NCBI GenBank assembly: GCA_963716095.1
Contig: CAVQSV010000005.1
Span: 1 to 64,000, forward strand
Length of the DNA: 64,000 nucleotides
Reading direction: 5' to 3'
DNA from: Sva-07 sp963716095
Lineage (GTDB): Bacteria; Actinomycetota; Acidimicrobiia; Acidimicrobiales; Ilumatobacteraceae
Numbering within the stretch: position 1 is the stretch's first letter; each line of letters opens with the position of its first letter. The position numbers and the translations under genes are program-made. The notes under the pieces were generated by a model. That model saw nothing but the letters and a program-made list of their open reading frames with translations. It had not been told where the DNA came from and searched no databases. Positions 1 through 7,171 of the stretch are shown here, piece after piece.

Positions 1-146
1 ACCGGGTGCTCCCTTCGTGATCGTGAGCGGCGGGGAATCGGAAGGATCGTCCTGTGTCGCTCGATTTAACACTAAATGTTCGGAGCCGAGGCCGCAACTG
101 GATGAGATCGATTTCGAGAGTCTTCCGCCGCAGGTCGGCTGGGGTG

Positions 147-1559
147 CTACAGCAACTCGGCGGCGAGGCTGGCGACGTCGCTGCGTTCGCAGGCCGTCAG
201 CGTGATGTGTCCGAAGCACGACTGTCCGGCGAAGGCCGATGCCAACACGCTGAGGGCGTTGTTCGATTCGCCGAGGTACGGGGCATCGATCTGGCTCGTG
301 TCGCCGGTGAAGATCACCTTCGTGCCGTCGCCGACACGAGTGAGGATGGTGCGCAACGTGGTCGGTTCGAGGTTCTGAGCTTCGTCGATGACCACGAACT
401 GCTGTTGCAGCGATCGGCCCCGGAGGAACGTGACCGATTCGAGCGAGAGTTGACCACGCGTGGTCAACTCGTCGACCATCTCGCGGGCGTCGTTGATGCT
501 GCCGCGATCGGTGAGCGCCACCACTGCATCGTGGATGGCGGCCATCCACGGGTCGAGCTTCTCGTCGAGACCGCCGGGTAGGAACCCGACATCGGCGCGC
601 CCGACCGGCACCAGCGGCCGGTAGACCGCGAGGCGTTCGTAGCGGCCCTGCTCGACGACCTGTTCGAGCCCCGCAGCGATCGCCATGATGGTCTTGCCGG
701 TGCCGGCGCGCCCGTCGAGCGCGATCACCGAGATGTCCGGATCGAGGAGCAGCTCGAGGGCGAAGCGTTGCTCCTTGCTCCGTGGCCGCAGTCCCCAGGC
801 CTCCGGCGTGTGCTGCGACAGGAGGACGAACTCGTCGCCGACGGCGCGCACGAGTGCCGACTGCGAACCGGAGCGCACGACGGCGAACTCGTTCTCGTTG
901 AACGCAACCGCTTCGTCGGTGACCGCCGCGTCGATGGCGAGTGCACCAGCGGCATACAGGCAGTCGATCGCCTCGTACGGCGCCTCGATCGTGGTCCAGC
1001 CGATCTCCGGGCGAGAGCGGTCGGAGCGGGTGAGGCGGTGTTCGGCTGCATCGACGCCAAGGTGGGCGGCCTTGATTCGGAGTGCGGCGTCGTTGCTGAT
1101 CATCGTGGTCGGTCCGAAGTCGGACTGACCGATCGCCGCACCGATGATGCGGTTGTCCGGCACGCTCGGGTCGAGGCCGTGCTCGACCAACAGATGCTTG
1201 CGGATGTTGTTGATCTCGATCTGCAGCGTCGCAGCGCCATTGCCGGTCGGGACCGGCTCGGCGAGGGAACCTCCGTGGGCGACGCGGAGTTCTTCGAGCG
1301 TCCGCAGCGCCGTGCGTGCTGCTCGTCCGACGTCGTCGGTTCGGCTCTTCAGCCCGTCGAGCTCCTCGACGACGGTGAGCGGCACGATGACGTCGACATC
1401 GTGGAACTCGAGCACACACGTGGGGTCGGCGATCAACACCGAGGTGTCGACCACCAGTCGGGTCCGCTGCGCCCCCCTCGTCGGCTCGGACCCGGTGGAC
1501 GCCGTTTCGGGCGTCGGGGTCGATGCGGTCGTGGACGGAAGCAGGTCGGTCACCATCAC
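147..1559 (-). CDS. phoH: PIN-PhoH protein (RNase-like domain plus PhoH ATPase)
   Basis: Two-domain protein of 470 aa. A PIN ribonuclease-like domain covers about residues 33-170, with its first acidic residue in VVDTSVLIADP and later ones in NRIIGAA and SNDAAL. A PhoH P-loop ATPase follows (Walker A GRAGTGKT, Walker B VVIDEAQNL, late motif FTGDTSQID). PIN-PhoH proteins of this size are common in actinobacteria and are thought to act on RNA as a nuclease coupled to an ATPase; that role comes from the family. The first ~33 residues are a Ser/Thr/Pro-rich tail, so the exact start is uncertain. The gene is divergent from hup across 279 bp containing a long palindrome. Confidence 0.93.
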   Translation of the reverse strand: MMVTDLLPSTTASTPTPETASTGSEPTRGAQRTRLVVDTSVLIADPTCVLEFHDVDVIVPLTVVEELDGLKSRTDDVGRAARTALRTLEELRVAHGGSLAEPVPTGNGAATLQIEINNIRKHLLVEHGLDPSVPDNRIIGAAIGQSDFGPTTMISNDAALRIKAAHLGVDAAEHRLTRSDRSRPEIGWTTIEAPYEAIDCLYAAGALAIDAAVTDEAVAFNENEFAVVRSGSQSALVRAVGDEFVLLSQHTPEAWGLRPRSKEQRFALELLLDPDISVIALDGRAGTGKTIMAIAAGLEQVVEQGRYERLAVYRPLVPVGRADVGFLPGGLDEKLDPWMAAIHDAVVALTDRGSINDAREMVDELTTRGQLSLESVTFLRGRSLQQQFVVIDEAQNLEPTTLRTILTRVGDGTKVIFTGDTSQIDAPYLGESNNALSVLASAFAGQSCFGHITLTACERSDVASLAAELL

Positions 1560-1685
1560 TCCTCGGCGAATGCCTCGTGGATTCGATGCGAATCGTCTCT
1601 CATACCCAACGAGCCAAGGTTGTAGTTCAGCGGTCGTTCGTCGTGGTGGATGCCGTCAATCGCCAATACCGGCAAGGGTCACGTG

Positions 1686-1715
1686 TCGATGTCATTGCAA
1701 ATGCAATGACATCGA
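1686..1715. promoter_or_regulatory. Perfect 14-bp-arm palindrome between phoH and hup
   Basis: Arms TCGATGTCATTGCA and TGCAATGACATCGA are exact reverse complements around a 2-base AA centre. The element lies about 125 bp upstream of phoH and about 125 bp upstream of the hup start. It is not followed by a T-run and sits between divergent genes, so an operator for a dimeric regulator fits better than a terminator. I cannot assign the regulator. Confidence 0.6.
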
Positions 1716-1838
1716 TGCTTGAACCGCGATGGTCGCGGTCGGTCACATGGTCGCTAGTCCGCTGCATCAGCAGTGGAAACGGTCTCGGCGCAACCCGCCG
1801 GGGTGAACAGCATCAACACCCATCCGAAAGAGGACTCC

Positions 1839-2120
1839 ATGGCAACCAAAGCAGAACTGATCGACGCAGTGGCCGACGCCGCAGGCGTGTCGAAGGCCGA
1901 CGCAGAGCGCACGCTCGGTGCGTTCTTCGACCACGTGGTCACCGCCACCAAGAAGGGCGAGAAGGTCGCATGGCCCGGCTTCGGCTCGTTCAGCACCACC
2001 AAGCGCAGCGCCCGTACGGGCCGCAACCCGCAGACGGGTGCTCCGGTGCAGATCAAGGCCTCGACGGCGATGAAGTTCAGCGCCAGCTCGACGCTGAAGT
2101 CCGCCCTGAACGGAAAGTGA
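1839..2120 (+). CDS. hup: HU-family nucleoid DNA-binding protein
   Basis: A 93-aa histone-like HU protein, the family's usual length without a tail. The C-terminal half has the HU signature GRNPQTGAPVQIKAS at residues 61-75, with the DNA-binding arm and the Pro that intercalates into bent DNA; WPGFGSF lies just before it. The ATG at 1839 is chosen because MATKAELIDAV is the canonical HU start and GAAAGAGGA sits just upstream; an in-frame upstream codon would add 22 unrelated residues. Many actinobacterial HU proteins carry a Lys/Ala/Pro tail on the same chain. Here the HU domain stops, and the tail-like sequence is a separate ORF 4 bases later in another frame. Confidence 0.96.
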   Translation: MATKAELIDAVADAAGVSKADAERTLGAFFDHVVTATKKGEKVAWPGFGSFSTTKRSARTGRNPQTGAPVQIKASTAMKFSASSTLKSALNGK

Positions 2121-2124
2121 CCTG

Positions 2125-2523
2125 ATGGCAGCCACGAAGGCCCCTGCGAAGAAGAAGGCGCCAGCGAAGAAGGCGCCTGCGAAGAAGAAGGCACCGGCCA
2201 AGAAGGCGCCTGCGAAGAAGAAGGCACCGGCGAAGAAGGCGCCTGCGAAGAAGAAGGCACCGGCCAAGAAGGCGCCTGCGAAGAAGAAGGCACCGGCCAA
2301 GAAGGCGCCTGCGAAGAAGAAGGCGCCAGCGAAGAAGGCGCCTGCGAAGAAGAAGGCACCGGCCAAGAAGGCGCCTGCGAAGAAGAAGGCGCCAGCGAAG
2401 AAGGCGCCTGCGAAGAAGAAGGCGCCAGCGAAGAAGGCGCCTGCGAAGAAGAAGGCACCGGCCAAGAAGGCCCCTGCCAAGAAGAAGGCACCGGCCAAGA
2501 AGGCCCCTGCCAAGAAGCGCTGA
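2125..2523 (+). CDS. Lys/Ala/Pro-repeat basic protein, histone H1-like tail as a separate protein
   Basis: 132 aa made almost entirely of an 11-residue unit APAKKKAPAKK: MAATK, eleven units, then APAKKR. It has no globular domain, no Cys and no acidic residues. The composition matches the C-terminal tails of mycobacterial/actinobacterial HU and eukaryotic H1, which bind DNA non-specifically; nucleoid compaction is therefore the likely role, by inference. It starts 4 bases after the hup stop, in a different frame, with GGAAAG (inside the hup end) as ribosome binding site. Co-transcription and coupled translation with hup are expected. A UUCG-capped terminator follows 23 bp after the stop. Confidence 0.85.
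   Translation: MAATKAPAKKKAPAKKAPAKKKAPAKKAPAKKKAPAKKAPAKKKAPAKKAPAKKKAPAKKAPAKKKAPAKKAPAKKKAPAKKAPAKKKAPAKKAPAKKKAPAKKAPAKKKAPAKKAPAKKKAPAKKAPAKKR
2140..2502 (+). repeat. 33-bp tandem array, 11 units
   Basis: Eleven in-frame copies of a 33-bp unit encode APAKKKAPAKK. Copies differ mainly by GCG/GCC and CCA/CCG/CCT codon swaps, and some neighbours are identical. Such an array can change in unit number by slippage or recombination without breaking the frame. Confidence 0.9.
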
Positions 2524-2545
2524 ACTCGTTCAGCAACCATTCGAG

Positions 2546-2571
2546 GAGAGGGGCCCTTCGGGGTCCCTCTC
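2546..2571 (+). terminator. Rho-independent terminator of the hup operon
   Basis: GAGAGGGGCCC pairs with GGGTCCCTCTC (11 bp, one G-T pair) around the very stable TTCG tetraloop. It is followed by only a weak T-containing stretch. It sits 23 bp after the basic-repeat gene and before the convergent deacetylase gene. Confidence 0.85.
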
Positions 2572-2622
2572 TTCGCGTCTCGGCTCGAACGGTCTCGGCT
2601 CGAACGGTCGCACCTGAGTGGG

Positions 2623-3405
2623 CTACAGGTCCGCGATCAACTTGAACACCTCGGCGGCCTGCATGTCGAAGGGCCGGCCGAGGTCGCCGAGGCGGTTGCG
2701 GATCCGCTGCCCGAAGGCAGCCAACTGCTCGTCGTCGACCGCCTTCATCGTCGACTCGAACTGGCTCTCGTGGGCCGCGAGGGCGTCGAGCTTCACGTCG
2801 ACGAACTCCGTGACGTCCTCGGCGTGGTCGGGTGCATCGGCCTCCCACAGCAGCAAGGCCTCCGGGCGATGGTGAGCGAGGCCGTGATCGCGGAAGAAGT
2901 GCGGATCGCGAGCGGCCACGATGCCCTCGCATGCGAGCAGCCCGGCGTGGCGATGGTCCGGGTGCAGGCGGTAGCGCTTCCACGGGTCGTGGCCGAGCAC
3001 GACCTGCGGTCGCAGCTCACGGATGATGCGAGCCACCTCGCCGCGCGTGCGAAGGTCGCTGTCGAGTTCGCCGTCGACACGCCCGAGAAATCTGACCTCA
3101 CCGGCGTTCGATCCAGCGAGGCGGCGCGCCGCCTCGCGTTGCTCGTCCTGGCGGCGCGCCGCAAGTGCGGCCACGTCGACGTCGGGGTCCCAGGTGCCCT
3201 TGGAGCCGTCGGTGCACACCAGGTGGTGGACCACGCAACCGTCGTCGGCCCACTTGGCGAGCAGGCCTCCGCACCCGAATTCGACATCGTCGGGGTGTGC
3301 GCCGATAGCGAGCGCCGAGGTCGGTGTGTCCAGGTCGGTGGTGGCGGGGATCGCCAGCGCCGTGGAGTTCAGTGGACTGGGTTGGCCGGGCTCGTTGGCA
3401 GCCAT
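2623..3405 (-). CDS. PIG-L / LmbE-family deacetylase
   Basis: 260-aa zinc-dependent N-deacetylase-fold protein. The family's metal motif AHPDD is at residues 36-40 (GAHPDDVEFGCGG), and the second histidine cluster is RLHPDHRHAG. Relatives include MshB, Mca and LmbE-type sugar deacetylases acting on N-acetylglucosamine-like groups; the substrate here is unknown. The start at 3405 gives about 30 residues before the core and overlaps the upstream cofC gene by 37 bp, so the two are probably one transcript. Upstream in-frame sequence lies inside cofC and is not protein-like. Confidence 0.85.
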   Translation of the reverse strand: MAANEPGQPSPLNSTALAIPATTDLDTPTSALAIGAHPDDVEFGCGGLLAKWADDGCVVHHLVCTDGSKGTWDPDVDVAALAARRQDEQREAARRLAGSNAGEVRFLGRVDGELDSDLRTRGEVARIIRELRPQVVLGHDPWKRYRLHPDHRHAGLLACEGIVAARDPHFFRDHGLAHHRPEALLLWEADAPDHAEDVTEFVDVKLDALAAHESQFESTMKAVDDEQLAAFGQRIRNRLGDLGRPFDMQAAEVFKLIADL

Positions 3406-3980
3406 GAGGGGAGGACCTTCTCGATCAGGGGATGGGTGAGATCTCGTGCGGTGTCGAGATCGAGCGACAGGTGGGGATCGGATCGAACCTCGACTGGTAC
3501 GGAGCCGAAGGCGAGCGCTTGGTCGAGGTGGCGTGCGAACGAGCCGCCGCCGTACGCGGCCCGGATGGGGTGTGCGGCGGGGAATGCCATGACGTTCGTG
3601 CCGTCGTGCCGGCGGTCGGGCACCAGCGTGATGCAGCCCTCGCTGGCCACGTCGAGCAGTGCGCCTGGCAGCGCCAGGTCGGCATGGCTGACGAGCACGT
3701 GGTCGAACCCGCTCGAGGTGATGTGATCGACACCGTCGTCGACTGCGCCGTTGAGACCCAGGCCGGCGCCCCAGATGACCTGGGCGCCCATCCGAGTCGC
3801 CCATTCGGCAACGTGGTCGTCGTCGCAGGCCACGAACGTCGGGACGTCGGCGACCGTTTCGAGCACACCGCTTGCCATCCACTGGGCCAGACGAGCTCGA
3901 TCATCGTCTTCGAGCACGCCGGCGAGGCGGCCCTTGGCCGCCGTGAATCGTTTGACCGGGACCAGGACCGCAAGACGCAC
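3369..3980 (-). CDS. cofC: 2-phospho-L-lactate guanylyltransferase (F420 biosynthesis)
   Basis: About 203 aa, a CofC-type nucleotidyltransferase that activates the phospholactate/PEP moiety with GTP during coenzyme F420 synthesis. The N-terminus VRLAVLVPVKRFTAAKGRL matches the family's opening, with a Lys/Arg-rich nucleotide loop; later VSHADLALP and the glycine-rich GLGLNGAVDDGV segment fit the fold. I use the GTG at 3980; a GTG at 3989 is equally possible. Much longer upstream reading frames lie antisense to gpsA and are not real. The two F420-type oxidoreductases elsewhere in the window fit an F420-producing host. Confidence 0.85.
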   Translation of the reverse strand: MRLAVLVPVKRFTAAKGRLAGVLEDDDRARLAQWMASGVLETVADVPTFVACDDDHVAEWATRMGAQVIWGAGLGLNGAVDDGVDHITSSGFDHVLVSHADLALPGALLDVASEGCITLVPDRRHDGTNVMAFPAAHPIRAAYGGGSFARHLDQALAFGSVPVEVRSDPHLSLDLDTARDLTHPLIEKVLPSWLPTSPANPVH

Positions 3981-4098
3981 TGCGGCCACACTAGGAGCGC
4001 AGCGGCCCGAGCGGCGATGCCGCAGTACAGTGACCGTGGCGCCACACGACGTGGCGCCAACGCCGAACACGGTCAAGGGTTGTATCGGGGGGACCGAC

Positions 4099-5106
4099 AT
4101 GAGCGCATCGACGATCAACGTGGCAGTGATCGGTGCCGGGTCGTGGGGCACCACGGTTGCTGCGCTCACCGCGGTCAACACGCCGACCGTGCTGTGGGCC
4201 CGTCGCGGCGATCTCGCCAGGGAGATCAACGACGCCGGCGTCAACCCCGAATACCTGCCGAACTTCACGCTGCCAGATGCGCTGCGGGCCACCGATTCGC
4301 TGGCCGACGCGGTGTCGCAGGCCGACGTCGTGGTGATGGCCGTGCCGTCGCATGGATTCCGTGACGTCGCGGTCGCGGCCGCCGAGTCGATCCGGCCGTG
4401 GGTGCCGATCGTTTCGCTGTCGAAGGGGCTCGAGCGCACGACGCTGAAGCGGATGAGTGAGGTGGCCGCCGATGCGATGCCCGGTCACCCGGTGGCGGTG
4501 CTCACCGGACCGAATCTCGCCAAGGAGATCCTGGGCGGGCAGCCCGCAGCGAGCGTCGTCGCAGTCGACGACGCCACCATTGCCAAGGAACTGCAGCGGA
4601 TCTTCAGTCGTCCGAGCCTGCGCGTGTACACGAACGACGATGTCGTCGGCAGCGAGGTCGCCGGCGTCGTCAAGAACGTCATTGCCATCGCTGCCGGGAT
4701 GGCCGAAGGCATGGGATTCGGCGACAACACCCGCGCCACGCTGATCACCCGAGGGCTGGCCGAGATGACCCGACTCGGCGTTGCGATGGGCGGTCACCCC
4801 GAGACCTTTGCAGGGCTTGCCGGGATGGGCGACCTGATCGCCACCTGTTCGTCGAAGCAGAGCCGCAACAATCAGGTCGGCCTGCAACTGGGCGAGGGCA
4901 GGACGATCGACGAGATCCTCGCGGCCACCAACATGGTGGCCGAAGGTGTGAAGTCGTCGCCCAGCGTGCTCGACCTCGCTCGCCGGTACGGTGTCGAGAT
5001 GCCGATCACCGAACAGGTCGTTGCGGTCTGCCACGAGCACCGTCCCGCCCCGGATGCGCTCGCCGCCCTGATGCAGCGCAGTCGCAAGGGCGAATTCGAG
5101 GCGTGA
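4099..5106 (+). CDS. gpsA: NAD(P)H-dependent glycerol-3-phosphate dehydrogenase
   Basis: 335 aa, full length. It reduces dihydroxyacetone phosphate to sn-glycerol-3-phosphate for phospholipid synthesis in the cytoplasm. The N-terminal nucleotide fold has IGAGSWGT (residues 11-17). The catalytic lysine is in GVVKNVIAIAAGM, followed by GFGDNTRA and the Thr/Ser-rich LAGMGDL segment; all are standard GpsA motifs. The ATG at 4099 is preceded by a GGGGGGACC ribosome site; further upstream sequence is the reverse of cofC. Its stop overlaps the next gene's GTG (GTGA), so translation is coupled to the unknown gene downstream. Confidence 0.97.
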   Translation: MSASTINVAVIGAGSWGTTVAALTAVNTPTVLWARRGDLAREINDAGVNPEYLPNFTLPDALRATDSLADAVSQADVVVMAVPSHGFRDVAVAAAESIRPWVPIVSLSKGLERTTLKRMSEVAADAMPGHPVAVLTGPNLAKEILGGQPAASVVAVDDATIAKELQRIFSRPSLRVYTNDDVVGSEVAGVVKNVIAIAAGMAEGMGFGDNTRATLITRGLAEMTRLGVAMGGHPETFAGLAGMGDLIATCSSKQSRNNQVGLQLGEGRTIDEILAATNMVAEGVKSSPSVLDLARRYGVEMPITEQVVAVCHEHRPAPDALAALMQRSRKGEFEA

Positions 5107-6377
5107 GCGGCTCCGACAACGGCGTCGCCGAGCGGCTCGACACGAGTGATGCCACGCTGATCGGCGTCACCGGTTCACCGTGCCGAGCGTGGGTCTCACC
5201 GTGCGGCGACGTGACACCGTGGCGCGACACCGACGAGACGCTGCAGTGGTTCGTGGCAGCAGAAGACCGCTGGCATGTCCCAGCTGCCGAACCAGCCGTC
5301 CGCCAGCGACGAATCGACGGGACGCCGGTGATCGAGACGAGGGTTCGGGTCCCCGAGGGCGACGCCGTCCAGCGGGTGTGGTCGGTTCCGGATGCAGGCG
5401 GTCTCACCGTCATCGAGGTGGAGAACGAGTCGGCGTTGCCGTTCGCCGTTGCGTTCGCCGGTGCGCGCGTGCTCACCGAACGCCCACCCGCCGATGTGCC
5501 GATCCAGGGCATCGATCTCCCCGATGGGGCCGTCGTGCTGCCGGTGGCACACACGGCGTCGGTGCGCGTGGCGATCCCGCACGACCCGGCCCGTTTCCGT
5601 ACCTGGTCGTTGCCGACGCTGGCACCGGCCATGGCCGTCGTGCGCGGCTGGGAGACGGTGGTGCATCGGGCCAGTCGGCTCGTGCTGCCCGACGCTGGTC
5701 TCGGTGAGGCGGTCACCGCTGCTCGCAGCGACCTGCTCCTGTCGGGACCGGTCGACGCCGAGGCCGACGTGGTGGGGTTTCTGCTCGACGTCGCCGAACT
5801 CGGCCGGCTGGGCGACGATGCCGACGCCTGGATGCCCGAGATCGTCGAGCCGATCGCCTCGATCGCTCGTTCGGATGATCCGGAGGTCGAGCTGGCGCTG
5901 CGTGCATGCGAACGGCTTGCTGTCTCCGCCGGCGACGACCGTGCGGCCGGCGATCTCGCACGGATTCGCGAGCGTCGTATTCGCAGCGGTCGTGCTCCCG
6001 AGACGATGTCGGCGGGGCAGTCGTCGTTCTCGGACCTCCGGCGTGGCGAGTCGGTCGGACGATTCGTCGCCCAGGTCGAGCAGCGCATCGCGGACGAGGG
6101 GCGCTTGTTGCCGCTCGGCATCCCTCGCCGTTGGCTGGGTTCGAACTTCGAGGTCCACGGCGTGCCGACCGGCCCGCGCTCGACGGTGGGCTTCGCAGTG
6201 CGCTGGCACGGCGAACGGCCGGCGGTGCTGTGGGAGCAGCGCGGTCCCACCCAGTTGCTGACCGCGCCGGCCGTCGACGCCGACTGGTCGAGCAACGCTG
6301 CGTCGGGCGAAGCATTGTGGGCCGAACCGCCCCAGCCGAAGCGCATCGGCGTCAGCATCGACCTCGGCGACAACTGA
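5103..6377 (+). CDS. Uncharacterised protein between gpsA and rnhB
   Basis: 424 aa, not recognised. There is no signal peptide or membrane segment. Residues ~1-200 look beta-rich (repeated short hydrophobic strands such as GGLTVIEVENESALPFAVAF), a helical stretch with many Leu/Ala/Asp follows (~210-300), and a Trp-rich C-terminal part contains FAVRWHGERPAVLWEQ. The GTG start overlaps the gpsA stop by 4 bases, and rnhB begins 1 base after its stop, so all three are one translational unit. The N-terminal part loosely recalls the beta-sandwich domains of sugar-processing proteins, but I would not assign a function. Confidence 0.8.
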   Translation: MSGSDNGVAERLDTSDATLIGVTGSPCRAWVSPCGDVTPWRDTDETLQWFVAAEDRWHVPAAEPAVRQRRIDGTPVIETRVRVPEGDAVQRVWSVPDAGGLTVIEVENESALPFAVAFAGARVLTERPPADVPIQGIDLPDGAVVLPVAHTASVRVAIPHDPARFRTWSLPTLAPAMAVVRGWETVVHRASRLVLPDAGLGEAVTAARSDLLLSGPVDAEADVVGFLLDVAELGRLGDDADAWMPEIVEPIASIARSDDPEVELALRACERLAVSAGDDRAAGDLARIRERRIRSGRAPETMSAGQSSFSDLRRGESVGRFVAQVEQRIADEGRLLPLGIPRRWLGSNFEVHGVPTGPRSTVGFAVRWHGERPAVLWEQRGPTQLLTAPAVDADWSSNAASGEALWAEPPQPKRIGVSIDLGDN

Positions 6378-6378
6378 C

Positions 6379-7080
6379 GTGGGCCGGGCTGCCACCCGTC
6401 CGAAGCAGTCGAAGAAGCGGGCGCCGACACGGGCGATCGAGAAGCAGCTGTGGGATCGAGGCCACGACCTGGTTGTCGGGATCGACGAGGTCGGCCGCGG
6501 CGCCTGGGCCGGGCCCCTGTCGGTCGGCGCCGCCATCTTGCCTCGCGACACCCGTGTCAATGGCGTTCGCGACTCCAAGCTGCTCACCGAACGCGAACGA
6601 GAGGCACTGTTCGACAAGCTCGCCGAGTGGTGCCTTGCCTGGGCGGTCGGCTCGGCCAGCCAGGAGGAATGTGACCAGCTCGGGATGTCGGCGGCGCAGA
6701 AGTTGGCTGCTCGCCGTGCCGTCGAGGGGCTCGGGCTCGAGCCCGACGTGGCCGTGACCGACGGGAAGTGGGACTTCGTGTCGCCAGCGGTGCCGCACGT
6801 CGAGCTGGCCGTCAAGGCCGACCTGCGGTGCCTCAGCGTCGCAACGGCGAGCATCCTCGCCAAGGTCGTGCGCGACCGTGAGATGCGGGCGCATGCCGAG
6901 AGCTACCCGCACTGGTCGTTCGACACCAACAAGGGCTACCCCTGCCCGGTGCACAAGGCGGCCCTGTTGGGCTACGGCCCGTCGGCGATCCATCGCCGCA
7001 GCTGGGTCTTCATGGACAACTACGTCCCGTGGACAGCCATCCGCCGAACCCCGCCCGCTGGTCAGGCGACACTGTTCTGA
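6379..7080 (+). CDS. rnhB: Ribonuclease HII
   Basis: 233 aa. It cleaves RNA in RNA/DNA hybrids and removes misincorporated ribonucleotides. The first catalytic pair is in GIDEVGRGAWAGPL, a further Asp in VTDGKWDF, and the last in ATASILAKVVRDREM; NKGYPCPVHKAAL and HRRSWVF are conserved C-terminal motifs. The first ~25 residues are a basic extension. It starts with GTG one base after the preceding stop. It is convergent with otsA, separated by 91 bp. Confidence 0.96.
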   Translation: MGRAATRPKQSKKRAPTRAIEKQLWDRGHDLVVGIDEVGRGAWAGPLSVGAAILPRDTRVNGVRDSKLLTEREREALFDKLAEWCLAWAVGSASQEECDQLGMSAAQKLAARRAVEGLGLEPDVAVTDGKWDFVSPAVPHVELAVKADLRCLSVATASILAKVVRDREMRAHAESYPHWSFDTNKGYPCPVHKAALLGYGPSAIHRRSWVFMDNYVPWTAIRRTPPAGQATLF

Positions 7081-7100
7081 ACCTGCTGCGGCCACGTCGT

Positions 7101-7142
7101 GCGTTGCGGTTCCGAAGGGGCGGCCCACCGGTTCTGCAACGC
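7101..7142. terminator. Weak stem between convergent rnhB and otsA
   Basis: GCGTTGC (7101-7107) pairs with GCAACGC (7136-7142), with partial inner pairing around CCGG. Position between two converging genes suggests a shared terminator. It may be a decayed relative of the CGTTTGCG palindrome family, but pairing is imperfect and there is no T-run. Confidence 0.35.
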
Positions 7143-7171
7143 GAACGAGAAGGAATCGGGTTGCGCCGGGA

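Noticed and set aside
17..205. Short plus-strand ORFs at the left edge
   Set aside because: They overlap the phoH 3' end antisense and have no protein features; bases 1-146 hold no gene I can support.
1754..2983. Long minus-strand frames with repeated Ala/Phe/Gly or Ser/Gln/Ala units
   Set aside because: They are the antisense of the 33-bp tandem array, which stays open in several frames because it lacks stop codons.
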